Source of the DNA: a bacterium
GTDB lineage: Bacteria > SZUA-182 > DTGQ01
Length of the DNA stretch: 21,434 nt
Assembly (NCBI GenBank): GCA_040755755.1
Contig: JBFLZW010000065.1
Location: 1 to 21,434, forward strand
Direction of reading: 5' to 3'
Part shown: piece by piece, positions 1-8,800 of the stretch
Numbering within the stretch: position 1 is the first letter of the stretch
Layout of the letters: each line of letters starts with the position of its first letter
Program-made: the position numbers and the translations under genes
Notes under the pieces: generated by a model
What the model was told of the DNA's origin: nothing
Databases searched by the model: none
Seen by the model: the letters and a program-made list of their open reading frames with translations, nothing else

Positions 1-33
1 GACTTTCATCAGGCCCTTGCCGGATTGGTTGCT

Positions 34-61
34 CTCTGCGCCTCTGCGTCTCTGCGGGAGA
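34..61. repeat. Intergenic GCAGAG-type repeat, copy 1
   Basis: This 28-base CTCTGCG/TCTCTGCGGGAGA-type stretch is an exact reverse complement of bases 19117-19144, so it belongs to a repeat family with a second, inverted-repeat copy near the other end of the window. Here only one arm is visible. It lies directly upstream of the DUF2283 gene. Similar 'cgcagagacgcagag' strings are common as intergenic repeats in environmental bacterial genomes; that comparison is from general knowledge. Confidence 0.75.
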
Positions 62-80
62 TCGTTTTCCCCTGTGCGCT

Positions 81-323
81 TTGTGTTCTCTCTATATTAT
101 AAGCTTAGCTTATGTAAGTGCCATTCGGCTTAAGATAGATGAGAAGAATGATGCCCTGTACTTTCGGCTGGATGAGTCTATTATTGTTGATTCTGAAGAG
201 ATTAAACCAGGTGTGATTCTCGACTACGATGCCAATGAAAATGGAGTGGGAATCGAGATTCTGGGCTTAAGCAAGCGGGTCTCGCCGCACACACTCAAAA
301 GTTTGCAATTCGAGACGGTGTAA
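81..323 (+). CDS. DUF2283 family protein, start uncertain
   Basis: This is a short protein of the DUF2283 family. The recognisable core runs from residue 18 to the end: K-I-D-E-K-N-D-A-L-Y-F-R-L-D-E-S, then a V-D-S-E-E-I-x-P-G-V-I-L-D-Y-D block and G-I-E-I-L-G-L-S-K-R, which are family hallmarks. The function is unknown. Family members are small and often sit beside small DUF4258-type genes in possible toxin-antitoxin-like pairs, but no such partner is visible here. The start is a problem. The listed frame opens with TTG at 81, giving about 14 extra residues unlike the family and no clear ribosome-binding site. By alignment the normal first Met falls on an ATT codon at 123-125. Either ATT or TTG is used, or the start codon was lost and the gene is decaying. 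The 3' end is intact. Confidence 0.7.
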   Translation: MCSLYIISLAYVSAIRLKIDEKNDALYFRLDESIIVDSEEIKPGVILDYDANENGVGIEILGLSKRVSPHTLKSLQFETV

Positions 324-372
324 ACCTCCACTCGTATTCGGGAATCAGGAGAAAAGAAAGCCTTTATTCTGA

Positions 373-393
373 CTCCTGGCTCCTGGCTCCTGA
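373..393. repeat. Heptamer tandem repeat (CTCCTGG x3)
   Basis: Three head-to-tail heptamers, CTCCTGG, CTCCTGG and CTCCTGA, lie in the gap after the DUF2283 gene. The same CAGGAG motif recurs nearby in the opposite sense at about 347-352 and 406-411, so the region could fold weakly. A second, unrelated period-7 array is at 19064-19098. Nothing else was recognised in the 324-575 gap except the promoter described separately. Confidence 0.6.
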
Positions 394-455
394 CTTCTGA
401 ATTCTCAGGAGAGGTGCCTGCCATACGGTGCAGTTGAATAACCTCCGCGGATTCC

Positions 456-484
456 TTGACAATTTCCTGAATCCTTTTTATTAT
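456..484 (+). promoter_or_regulatory. Sigma-70-type promoter for the fusion gene at 576
   Basis: A perfect -35 hexamer TTGACA at 456-461 is followed after exactly 17 bases by TATTAT at 479-484, five of six matches to the -10 consensus. Transcription would start near 491 and give a leader of about 85 bases before the ATG at 576. It would serve the fusion gene and, by read-through, the radical SAM gene. This is a sequence match only. Confidence 0.65.
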
Positions 485-575
485 TTAGCTTGAGTGCATA
501 TGGATAGCTTGCGGTGATTGGTTAATTGAAGGAAATTGCCGATAAGCTTCACAAAGTAATAAGAAGGATAAAGGG

Positions 576-3500
576 ATGGCAAAAAATAGCAAGATTTCGC
601 AATTGATACTGACTCTGTTCTTTCTCTCCGGATTTTGTGGCCTGCTGTATGAGATTACCTGGTCCCGGTTGATCGGCCTCACCCTGGGCAATTCCACGGA
701 AGCAATCACGGCAACCGTGGCCGCTTTTATGGCTGGCATGGCCATTGGCGGATATGCCGGCGGGAAGGTGGCTGACCGCCGGATCAATTCTCTCTGGCTC
801 TACGGGATACTGGAGGGGCTGGCGGGGTTGTATGCCCTGGCGCTTCCCTTTCTGCTTCGGTTGGCCAGGCCGCTGCTGTCATCATTATATCAGAATGCCC
901 AGGCTGGCCAGAGCACCATGATTCTGGCCAGGTTCGCTGTCTGCTGCGCTGTCCTGCTTGTCCCGGCTGCGCTCTTTGGGGCCATGCTTCCGCTGCTCAG
1001 CAGGTTTTTGATCCGCCAGCCCGATCAATTCGGCAACCTGATAGGAAAGCTTTACGGGCTGAATCTCTTCGGTGCCGCGCTGGGAGCCCTGGTCAGCGGC
1101 CTTTGGCTGATTCCGCATCTGGGGGTCAGCAAGACGATTTACCTGGCTGCCCTGATTGAATTTCTCATCTGCGGATGGGTGCTGATCCTGAGCGGCAAAG
1201 AAGGCCATGATGCCGTGACATCGGCATCCGCACCCGCACAGACTGATGGCATCGATCTCCCCTTCCGGGATTCCTCTCCGCTGTCCTCCCCGCTGATTCT
1301 CCTGGCTATGGCCCTTTCCGGTGCCTCGGCCCTGGTCTATGAGATTACCTGGACGCGGGCTATCATTATGATTATCGGCTCTACAGTTTATGCTTTCAGC
1401 CTGATGCTGACCGCGGTCATTGCCGGGCTGGCTCTGGGGAGCATGTGTGCGGCCAGGCTCATTGACCGGAGAAAGGATCTTGTCCTGATTTTTGGCCTGC
1501 TTGAAATCGGAGTCGGCGGGGCAACGTTCGGCCTGGCACCCTTCTTCGAAAAGCTGACCCTGGTTGTGATCCCGATGTTCAACCTTTTCGGCAACAACTT
1601 TGCCGCCCTGCAGGCCATAGAATTGAGCGGTCTGTTTTTCCTGATGCTTCTTCCATCCCTGCTGCTGGGGATGATTTTTCCCCTGATGTCCACAATGTAT
1701 GTAAGGGGCACGGACCGTCCGGGGGGCGGTGTCGGTGCCACATTGATGGCCAATAGCCTGGGGGCCGTTGCAGGAACCGTGGCCTCCGGCCTGTTCCTGA
1801 TTCCGGCCATTGGCATTCAGAAAACCATGCTGGCGGCCAGCATGGTCAACGTTTTCCTCGGATCATCGGCCCTGCTGTTTTCCCCCTCCCTGTCCGGGAT
1901 TAAAAAGGCAGCGGCCTTTCCGCTGGCTTTTGGCTGCGGCCTGCTCTTTTTTATTACCCAGCCGGAATGGAATAAAGCCCTGATTTCGGGGGCACCCTAT
2001 GTCTATGGACGGGTCTATGCCGGTCTCAGCCGCCAGGGGTCTGGCCAGAGCGTGAAGGAAATCGTCCTGAACCAGGCAGACCTCCTCTTTTACCAGGAGG
2101 ATGCCCAGACTACGGTTTCGGTGAAAAAGGACAAGGGAGAGCAACTGTTCCTGCAATTGAATGGCAAAACCGATGCTTCTTCCCGTGAGGACAACTGTAC
2201 CCAGCGCCTTCTGGCCCATATTCCCCTGCTGCTTCATCCGGACCCTCAGCAGGTAATGGTGCTGGGCCTTGGCAGCGGAGTAACTTTGGGTGCGGCTGAA
2301 AAATATTCGACGGTCAAGCACCTGGATTGCATCGAGATTTCACCTGCCGTGATCAGGGCGGCTGCCTGCTTCAATGAGGTGAATGGGCGAAGCCTCGATG
2401 ATCCCCGGCTTCGGATTATCGTCGGCGATGGCCGGGAGCACCTTGCCCTGACCGATCAAAAGTATGATGTGATCATTTCCCAGCCGTGCAGCCCCTGGAT
2501 TGCCGGGATGTCCGGCCTTCTGACCCGCGAATTTTTCCAGCTCTGCCGGGAGCGGCTCAACGGGACTGGCCTGTGCTGCATCTGGCTCCAGACCTGCAAC
2601 CTGGACATGGCCAGTTCGCAAAGCGTGGTCAAAGCCTTTGGGGAGGTTTTCCCCTCCCTGTCCATCTGGGAGGCACGACCGGGCATCGATTACCTTCTCA
2701 TTGGCGGCACAGGTGAAATCAAACTTGACTACCAACTGGTGCAGCGGAAAATGGCTGGAGAGAGTCTGCACCGGGAATTAAAAACTGTCGGCCTGCCAAG
2801 GCCGGATGACCTGCTGGCCCGCTTTGTCATGAGTAAGGAAGGAGCGGCCCGCTATGTCCAAGGGGCTTGTGCCCATACGGACGACACTACCTGGCTGGAG
2901 TTCCATGCACCCAAACTCCTGTATCAGGAAACCATAAACGAGCACCTGCAAGCCTTGAATGCCCTGCGCGGATTGGATTTTGCATCCCTGCTGACTGCGC
3001 CTGCGGCTGAGGCGGGGAGCCTCAAAGATACCCTTCCGAAAGCCTTCGAAGCTCAAAAGCACTATGCCCTGGCAGAGATGGATCTGCTCAGAAACAAGCA
3101 GGAAGAGGGAGCCAGGAAGATCAAGGAAGCCTACCTCCTCGACCCCGCCGATGCCAGGATCAGGGAGAGATATTATCGCCTCCTGCTGAATGCGGCCTCA
3201 AATTGCAGTCTCAAGGGAATGCACGAGGTGGCTGCCCAGATCCTTCAGTCCGCGATCAGGGTGAATCCGGATGGATTTGAAGGATACCTGAACCTGGGAC
3301 TGGCCTGCTTCCATACCGGACAAGTCCAGGCAGCCATTCAGCAGTTCCGGTTGGCTCTTCTGATTCAGCCGGATAACGAGCAGGCACATCTGAATCTCGG
3401 AGCATGCTATCTTCGGGCCGGCAACCTGGAAGATTCCATTCAGGCAAACCTGACCGCACTCCGGATCAAGCCGGGTCTGGTCAATGCCCACTTTAACCTT

Positions 3501-3740
3501 GGCATAGCCTACATGAGATCAAACCGTGTTGCCCAGGCCATTGCCGAATATCAGGAAGCCATTAAATACCAGCCGAATTACGCTGAAGCCCATCTCAACC
3601 TCGGTATTGCCTATCAGACCTCCGGGGCCTGGGACCAGGCAGCCAGAGAGTACGAAGAATCGCTTCGGCTCAGACCTGACCTGCCCAATGCCAGACAGCT
3701 TCTGGATCAGGTCCAGGCGGTATTGAGGCAGGGGAGTTGA
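576..3740 (+). CDS. Membrane/spermidine-synthase-like/TPR fusion protein
   Basis: This 1054-residue protein has three parts. Residues 1 to about 460 are a polytopic membrane region of the kind called 'fused MFS/spermidine synthase'. It holds an internal duplication: L-x-Y-E-I-T-W-S-R near residue 25 and V-Y-E-I-T-W-T-R near 255, each followed by a glycine-rich helix and a D-R-R loop. Residues about 480-720 form a class I Rossmann domain like spermidine synthase, with L-G-L-G-S-G at about 563, E-I-S-P-A-V at about 587 and G-D-G-R-E-H at about 617. Its loop near 635 reads S-Q-P-C-S-P-W, without the D-x-(S/T)-D-P acidic residues that true aminopropyltransferases use, so polyamine synthesis is doubtful. 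From about 826 there are one or two weak and at least four good TPRs, probably protein-binding. The ATG at 576 follows AAGG/AAAGGG purine runs. The radical SAM gene starts 18 bases after the stop, which suggests one operon. The substrate is unknown. Confidence 0.88.
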   Translation: MAKNSKISQLILTLFFLSGFCGLLYEITWSRLIGLTLGNSTEAITATVAAFMAGMAIGGYAGGKVADRRINSLWLYGILEGLAGLYALALPFLLRLARPLLSSLYQNAQAGQSTMILARFAVCCAVLLVPAALFGAMLPLLSRFLIRQPDQFGNLIGKLYGLNLFGAALGALVSGLWLIPHLGVSKTIYLAALIEFLICGWVLILSGKEGHDAVTSASAPAQTDGIDLPFRDSSPLSSPLILLAMALSGASALVYEITWTRAIIMIIGSTVYAFSLMLTAVIAGLALGSMCAARLIDRRKDLVLIFGLLEIGVGGATFGLAPFFEKLTLVVIPMFNLFGNNFAALQAIELSGLFFLMLLPSLLLGMIFPLMSTMYVRGTDRPGGGVGATLMANSLGAVAGTVASGLFLIPAIGIQKTMLAASMVNVFLGSSALLFSPSLSGIKKAAAFPLAFGCGLLFFITQPEWNKALISGAPYVYGRVYAGLSRQGSGQSVKEIVLNQADLLFYQEDAQTTVSVKKDKGEQLFLQLNGKTDASSREDNCTQRLLAHIPLLLHPDPQQVMVLGLGSGVTLGAAEKYSTVKHLDCIEISPAVIRAAACFNEVNGRSLDDPRLRIIVGDGREHLALTDQKYDVIISQPCSPWIAGMSGLLTREFFQLCRERLNGTGLCCIWLQTCNLDMASSQSVVKAFGEVFPSLSIWEARPGIDYLLIGGTGEIKLDYQLVQRKMAGESLHRELKTVGLPRPDDLLARFVMSKEGAARYVQGACAHTDDTTWLEFHAPKLLYQETINEHLQALNALRGLDFASLLTAPAAEAGSLKDTLPKAFEAQKHYALAEMDLLRNKQEEGARKIKEAYLLDPADARIRERYYRLLLNAASNCSLKGMHEVAAQILQSAIRVNPDGFEGYLNLGLACFHTGQVQAAIQQFRLALLIQPDNEQAHLNLGACYLRAGNLEDSIQANLTALRIKPGLVNAHFNLGIAYMRSNRVAQAIAEYQEAIKYQPNYAEAHLNLGIAYQTSGAWDQAAREYEESLRLRPDLPNARQLLDQVQAVLRQGS

Positions 3741-3758
3741 TTATACAAGGCAGGAGTA

Positions 3759-5024
3759 ATGATAATAGAAAATTTCATCACCTGGTTCATGAGGCAGAAA
3801 AATGCCCGCTACCTTCAGTTTCAGGCAGACGGGGGCATTGAGCTTGCGGATAACACCAGGGACAAGAAGTATCTTTTATACATTCATATCCCTTTCTGTG
3901 AACGGCTCTGTCCTTACTGCTCCTTTAACCGCTATCCCTTCGAGGAACCGCTGGCCCGGAGCTACTTTGCGGCCCTGCGGGAGGAGCTGAAAATCTATCG
4001 CCACAAGGGGTATGACTGCACCGGCGTCTATATCGGAGGCGGCACGCCCACGATCATGCTGGATGAGCTTGAAAAGACCCTGGCCCTGGTGCGCTCCCTG
4101 TACTCTGTCCGCGAAGTTTCCGTGGAAACCAATCCCAACCATCTGACGAGGGAAAAGCTGGAGGTGCTGACATCCCTTGGAACAAACCGGCTTTCGGTAG
4201 GGGTCCAGAGCTTCGATGACAAAATCCTTCGCTCCGTGGACCGATACGAAAAGTATGGCAGCGGCCAGGAAATCCGGGAGAAAATCCATCTGGCTAAAGG
4301 GAATTTTGACACCCTGAATGTGGACATGATTTTCAATTTTCCCAATCAGACCATGTCCATGCTGGAGAAGGATCTGGATATCCTGCTCGATCTTCAGGTC
4401 GATCAGATCACCTTTTATCCCCTGATGGTTTCAGCATCCACGCAGAAAGCACTTTCCGAGAAGCTGGGCAGGGTAGATTACCGCAAGGAGCGGGCCTTCT
4501 ACTTCAAAATTCTCGAAAAACTGACCGGTCAGTTTCAGCCTGCCTCGGCCTGGTGTTTTTCCCGGACCGGGGGTATGATCGATGAATACATTGTCGATTA
4601 CGATGAATATGTCGGCGCAGGCAGCGGCGCTTTCGGCTACCTGAACGGCTGCATCTATGCCAATACCTTTGATCCTGGGGAGTATATCAGAGAGCTCAGG
4701 CAGGGGAGGCTGCCCCTTGGCTTTAAAAAAGCCTTTCCCATCAAAGAGCAGATGCGCTATGATTTTCTCATGAAGCTGTTTGGCCGGTGCCTGGACATCG
4801 AAGGGCTGAAAGCCAAATTCAGGGGGAGCTTCTCCCGTTACCTCTGGCTGGAAATCCTTTTCTTCAAACTCGCTGGCGGCATCCGGTTTGATGCCGGGCA
4901 AATCCTCCTGACTCCCAAGGGCCAGTATTACTGGGTAATCATGATGAGGGAGTTTTTTATCGGAGTCAATAACTTCCGCGATTGCTGCCGCAGCAGAATC
5001 CTGTCCGTGAATTCAAATAATTAA
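3759..5024 (+). CDS. Radical SAM protein, coproporphyrinogen III oxidase (HemN/HemW) family
   Basis: This 421-residue protein has the radical SAM cluster motif Cys47-x3-Cys51-x2-Cys54 within Y-I-H-I-P-F-C, the usual HemN/HemW context. It is followed by G-G-G-T-P at 93-97, E-T-N-P-N-H, the R-L-S-V-G-V-Q-S-F-D strand and D-M-I-F-N-F-P-N-Q-T. These support a 4Fe-4S, S-adenosylmethionine-dependent enzyme. The C-terminal third looks like a HemN_C-type helical domain ending in M-M-R-E-F-F-I-G-V-N-N. It is not clearly classical HemN (oxygen-independent coproporphyrinogen dehydrogenase) or HemW (heme chaperone), as the D-L-I-Y-G-L-P-G-Q-T motif of HemW is altered, so no symbol is given. AGGAG lies just before the ATG at 3759. 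The 18-base gap to the preceding gene implies co-transcription and perhaps a joint role. No terminator is obvious after the stop. Confidence 0.87.
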   Translation: MIIENFITWFMRQKNARYLQFQADGGIELADNTRDKKYLLYIHIPFCERLCPYCSFNRYPFEEPLARSYFAALREELKIYRHKGYDCTGVYIGGGTPTIMLDELEKTLALVRSLYSVREVSVETNPNHLTREKLEVLTSLGTNRLSVGVQSFDDKILRSVDRYEKYGSGQEIREKIHLAKGNFDTLNVDMIFNFPNQTMSMLEKDLDILLDLQVDQITFYPLMVSASTQKALSEKLGRVDYRKERAFYFKILEKLTGQFQPASAWCFSRTGGMIDEYIVDYDEYVGAGSGAFGYLNGCIYANTFDPGEYIRELRQGRLPLGFKKAFPIKEQMRYDFLMKLFGRCLDIEGLKAKFRGSFSRYLWLEILFFKLAGGIRFDAGQILLTPKGQYYWVIMMREFFIGVNNFRDCCRSRILSVNSNN

Positions 5025-5452
5025 CATAATCCTTCGAGCAGTCATGGCCGGGTCATGCCCTGGTGTTGTACCACGTTCATCGATCACCTTATGAGAGATG
5101 TATTGAGATATACTTTTCGCAGGTGTGAGTGATGGTAAGACGTATGGTTTAGTATACATTTTTTTCACCTTGTGGAAGATATCTTCCCATTCAGGCATTA
5201 ATCTTGCGTATGACCAACCAATTTGAATTGTGAACACATACCTGATCCTGGATTTTCATATGTCATAAGTGCTGTGCAAAAATGTATAATTTTTACCTCC
5301 TTCAAATCTCTTCTTGTAAGCAAAGGTTTTGGCATGTTCAGCAGATCATACGAAAAGAACCCCAAGAACACCGGGTATTCCCGTGTGCCTTACTAGTCAT
5401 TTCGCCAAGTCCGTAACGCACCGGATAAGTGGCCACTCCCTGATACGGAGTC

Positions 5453-5490
5453 TCCTGCGTCATTCCCGCCTGCGCGGGAATGACGCGGGG
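5453..5490. repeat. REP-like GC-rich hairpin
   Basis: The arms 5453-5469 and 5474-5490 form a 17-bp stem, including two G-U pairs at 5453/5490 and 5456/5487, with a 4-base CTGC loop. The 12-bp core CGTCATTCCCGC/GCGGGAATGACG is perfect. The 'CATTCCCGC..GCGGGAATGAC' type is a familiar dispersed intergenic palindrome in many proteobacterial and related genomes. No U-tract follows, so a repeat is preferred to a terminator. Confidence 0.75.
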
Positions 5491-5506
5491 ATAGACCTCC
5501 TCCATT

Positions 5507-5534
5507 CCCTCACCCCCATTTTGGGGGGAGAGGG
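5507..5534. repeat. Hairpin repeat, CCCTCACCCCC/GGGGGGAGAGGG
   Basis: Bases 5513-5517 pair with 5523-5527 around a 5-base ATTTT loop, and the outer bases continue the stem with one bulge on each side, giving about 10 bp. It lies 17 bases after the REP-like hairpin, so the two may be parts of one larger mobile intergenic element. Similar CCCTCACCCCC-type strings are common dispersed repeats in other genomes. Confidence 0.55.
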
Positions 5535-5871
5535 CTGGAGTTTATTGAACGGCTCGCGTCATTCCTCTGCCGTGTACTTGGGCAGAGGATATCTCTGCAT
5601 TCTTGGTACCTATGGTTATTCGAATATGGCATGTGCTTTGCATACAAGCGGAAATGCATATATTAAGAAACATAATGCTGATCTTTACTTCTAACTCTGT
5701 TATTTCGAGGAGCTTCACTGCAGGGAATCCTGAATCGGTGGCAGGATTCAAGGTTCCTCACTTTGCTCGGAGTGACAATGAGTTTACCAAATAATTTATC
5801 ATTTAGCTTATCATTATAGTAAAAGGGATATCTGTACCGGAAACACGGGGAGAAAAGCAGAGGAGTAAATC

Positions 5872-8800
5872 ATGAATAACACAAATACCAAACAATATCA
5901 TATGGGAATCAATATGGGCCATGATCGCTCGGTGGCTATCGTCAAAGATGGTGAGCTTGTCGTTGCCATCGAGCAGGAGCGGCTTGATCGTAACAAACAC
6001 AGCGTAGGTTATATGCTGCAATCTCCGGTAACGTCCCAGATTCAGGTTCCTGTAGAGGCTTGTCGCTACTGCCTTGAAACCTGCGAAATAAAAATAGAAA
6101 ATCTGGCAACAATTACTCCGAACATGCCCGGTCAGGACATTGCTCCTGATATTATTCGCAACACGTTTCTCAAGTATGTTGCCGATAAAGTGCTCAGGAT
6201 TCCGAGTCACCATCTGGCGCATGCCTATTCCGCTTTCTGGCCATCCGGTTTCGATGAGGCGCTGATCCTTGTGGTCGATGCAACCGGCAGCACCGACGCC
6301 AGCCAGCGGACCGAGTCCTATACCCTCTATGAGGGCCGGGGCACCACGATCACTCCATTGCACGCTGAAAAAGTCGCTGCACACCTGGCCGGGCTTTCAA
6401 CACTCGGTTTTATTTACGAATACGTTACCCGCAAAGCCGGTTTCGTAACTTCCGTTGGCCCGGCTTTACGCATTGCAGAAGCTGGCAAGCTGATGGGGCT
6501 GGCACCCTACGGCGGCGAGCAGATTAACTGGCACCGCTGGATTCGCGCGGAAAAGGACTCATATAGTCTGGGTATTTCCGCCTATGACATTTTCCTGGAA
6601 GTGGCTGCGCTTGAAAAGCGCTATGACCGGGGCGAGGGCAAGGCGTATTTCCGGCCATACCTGGTTGACCTTGCCTACAAGGTCCAGAAGGAACTCGAAG
6701 AGGTCCTGCTTCACCTTGTCGATCTGGCCATGAAGCAGACCGGCCTTCGCAAGCTCTGCATAGCCGGTGGTGTAGGTCTGAACTCGGTAGCCAATTACCA
6801 ACTGCTGCATCATCTCAAGCTTGACGATATTTTTATTTTTCCTGCTGCTGGAGACAGCGGCATTGCGGCAGGCAGCGCTCTATGGGCGTATCATACCATC
6901 GAGGGCGGAGACAAACGCCCGCAAATGCGCAGAGCGACTCTTGGCCGGGGCTATACTGCCGATGAGGTATCTGCCGCCGTCAGGAAATTTGAATCCTCGA
7001 TCATGGCCGAGGAACTGACGCCCTCTGAAATGATTGCCCGCAGTGCCGAAGCCCTGAAGAACGGCCACATTGTTGCCCGTTTTGAAGGAGGCTCCGAATA
7101 CGGGCCCCGTGCTCTGGGGCACCGGTCCATTATGGTCGATCCCACGTTCTCGAAAATGAAAGACATTCTCAACGCCCGTGTCAAGCACAGGGAGGCATTC
7201 AGGCCATTTGCTCCGGTTATTCCGCTCGAAAACATCTCGGAAGTCTTCGAGCAGAAGGTGGCCTCACCTTTCATGCTGGTAGTTCCCATGATCAAGAAGG
7301 AGCTTCAGAAGCAGATTCCTGCGGTAACTCACCAGGATGGCACCGGGCGTGTGCAAACGGTCACGGAGGAAGACAACTCCTATTTCTACCAGCTCTGTCA
7401 TAAACTGGTCGAGTTGCGAAAGGGGCCGCCGGTACTGCTCAATACCAGCTTCAATGTGGCAGGTCAGCCAATTGTGGAGACACCGAAAGAGGCGATCGAA
7501 ACCTTTCTCTCGACAGACATCGACTATCTGTCGCTCGAAAACTACTGGATTTCCAAGCGGGATGTTCCGGTATTGTCCTATGAGGCAAACGCAAAGAGAG
7601 TGGCAGAAAGCGCGATGCCCAAGGGACTTCCTCCGGAACAGCCCGGTGTGACAGACCTCATGGAAAAGCTCGACCGGGCTTTATTCTTTGGGGATACCAC
7701 AGAGTGCCCCTGGTCGGATGAGGAACTGCGGAACCTGTCCTCACTTGGTGGCCTGTATAAGGAAACCAGTGTACTGTTCCCGGAGACCCCGTTCTCCGGC
7801 CCCTTGCGGACACAACTGTCGGAAAATGTAGTCCTGCTGCTCGATCCCCTCGGCAAATCCAAACTGGTTGATCTGAGTCAACACCGTAAGCCATCATCAT
7901 ACACCTTCGATGAGGTTAAAATCCTGTTAGCGGTGAGCAATGCCTCGCAGGAGGAGTGGGAAACACTGCGCCTCAGGCTTCGTCTTACGACTCTCGAATT
8001 TGACCGGCGTGTTCAGTGGGCCATCGATCAATTGGGTGCCTTTGGCATCAAGCCAAAACATGGACACCTGCAGCAGCCTGGTGCGGATTCAAAACTGCCA
8101 GGAGAGTGCAATCAAACATTTGCGCCTTTTGAGGATGAAAACTTCTCTGCACGGCAGGCACTTTTGAAACTCAATGAGTGCCTGAGCCGGGCCGGATACA
8201 CCAAAGAGAACATCTGCTCCCTGCTCGGTATCAACTCGCTTCAGGAGATCGAACCAACGCGCCTTTGCTATTACGACCAGTTCCTTCTGCCCGGAGAATC
8301 CCGGCCTGAAGATTCCGAGTCCGATAATTCCGGATCAAAACCGGCAGATCCCGGGCTGGTGCTCCTTGCTGACCTGATCCGGCTTTTCCAGCTTCGTGCA
8401 GCGCTGCCGGAGGAAAGACTTTGCGAAATCTTCACCGCTGAGCTGTTCAAAATCCTCGTCTCTCTGGGCATGTTGATCCGGCGGGGAGAAGAGTACGCTT
8501 CCCGGGTTGACCTGTTCTGTGCCGAGGGCCTGTATCTGGCCACTGACCACCGCTTCATGATCCTGCCGGAAGATCAGATCGACGAGAGCCCGGTGATGTA
8601 TCTTGGTCTGGACAGTATGGGGCTGGTCTACACTGCCCCGCAGTGTGATGCGGATCAGCTCCTTGATCTGTGCTGCGGCAGTGGGGTCCAGGGCCTCGTG
8701 GCCAGCCGCTATGCCCGTCAGGTTACCTGCGTGGACATTAATCCGCGCAGCATCCGCTTCTCGCGCTTTAACGCCCAACTCAACGGCATCCGGAATGTCC

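Larger units (their letters stand above)
5025..5871. other. 847-base gene-poor region with several repeats
   Basis: No convincing gene was found. The left part (5013-5335) has two overlapping minus-strand reading frames, 5198-5335 (45 residues) and 5013-5237 (74 residues), which might be one frameshifted, decaying gene; an AAGGAGGT string occurs on the minus strand near 5296-5303. The middle holds two GC-rich hairpins, listed separately. The stretch about 5727-5785 (GGATTCAAGGTTCCTCA, then GCTCGGAGTGACAATG) resembles a common dispersed bacterial repeat. The last 85 bases are AT-rich and probably hold the promoter of the carbamoyltransferase operon. A TATAGT at 5815-5820 is a possible -10, but no good -35 accompanies it. 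Confidence 0.6.

Noticed and set aside
1388-1816. Several minus-strand open frames of 100-150 codons inside the fusion, carbamoyltransferase and carAB genes.
   Set aside because: All lie wholly within clearly coding plus-strand genes, lack domain patterns and are shadows of GC-rich codon use.
576-3740. Calling the fusion protein a spermidine synthase (speE).
   Set aside because: The acidic acceptor-site residues are replaced by Q-P-C-S-P-W, as in many membrane-fused paralogues, so the activity cannot be claimed.
5329-5694. Plus-strand open frame of 121 codons in the intergenic region.
   Set aside because: It runs straight through two intergenic hairpin repeats; R-H-S-R-L-R-G-N-D is what the REP-like hairpin encodes in this frame. 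No ribosome-binding site or protein-like pattern was seen.
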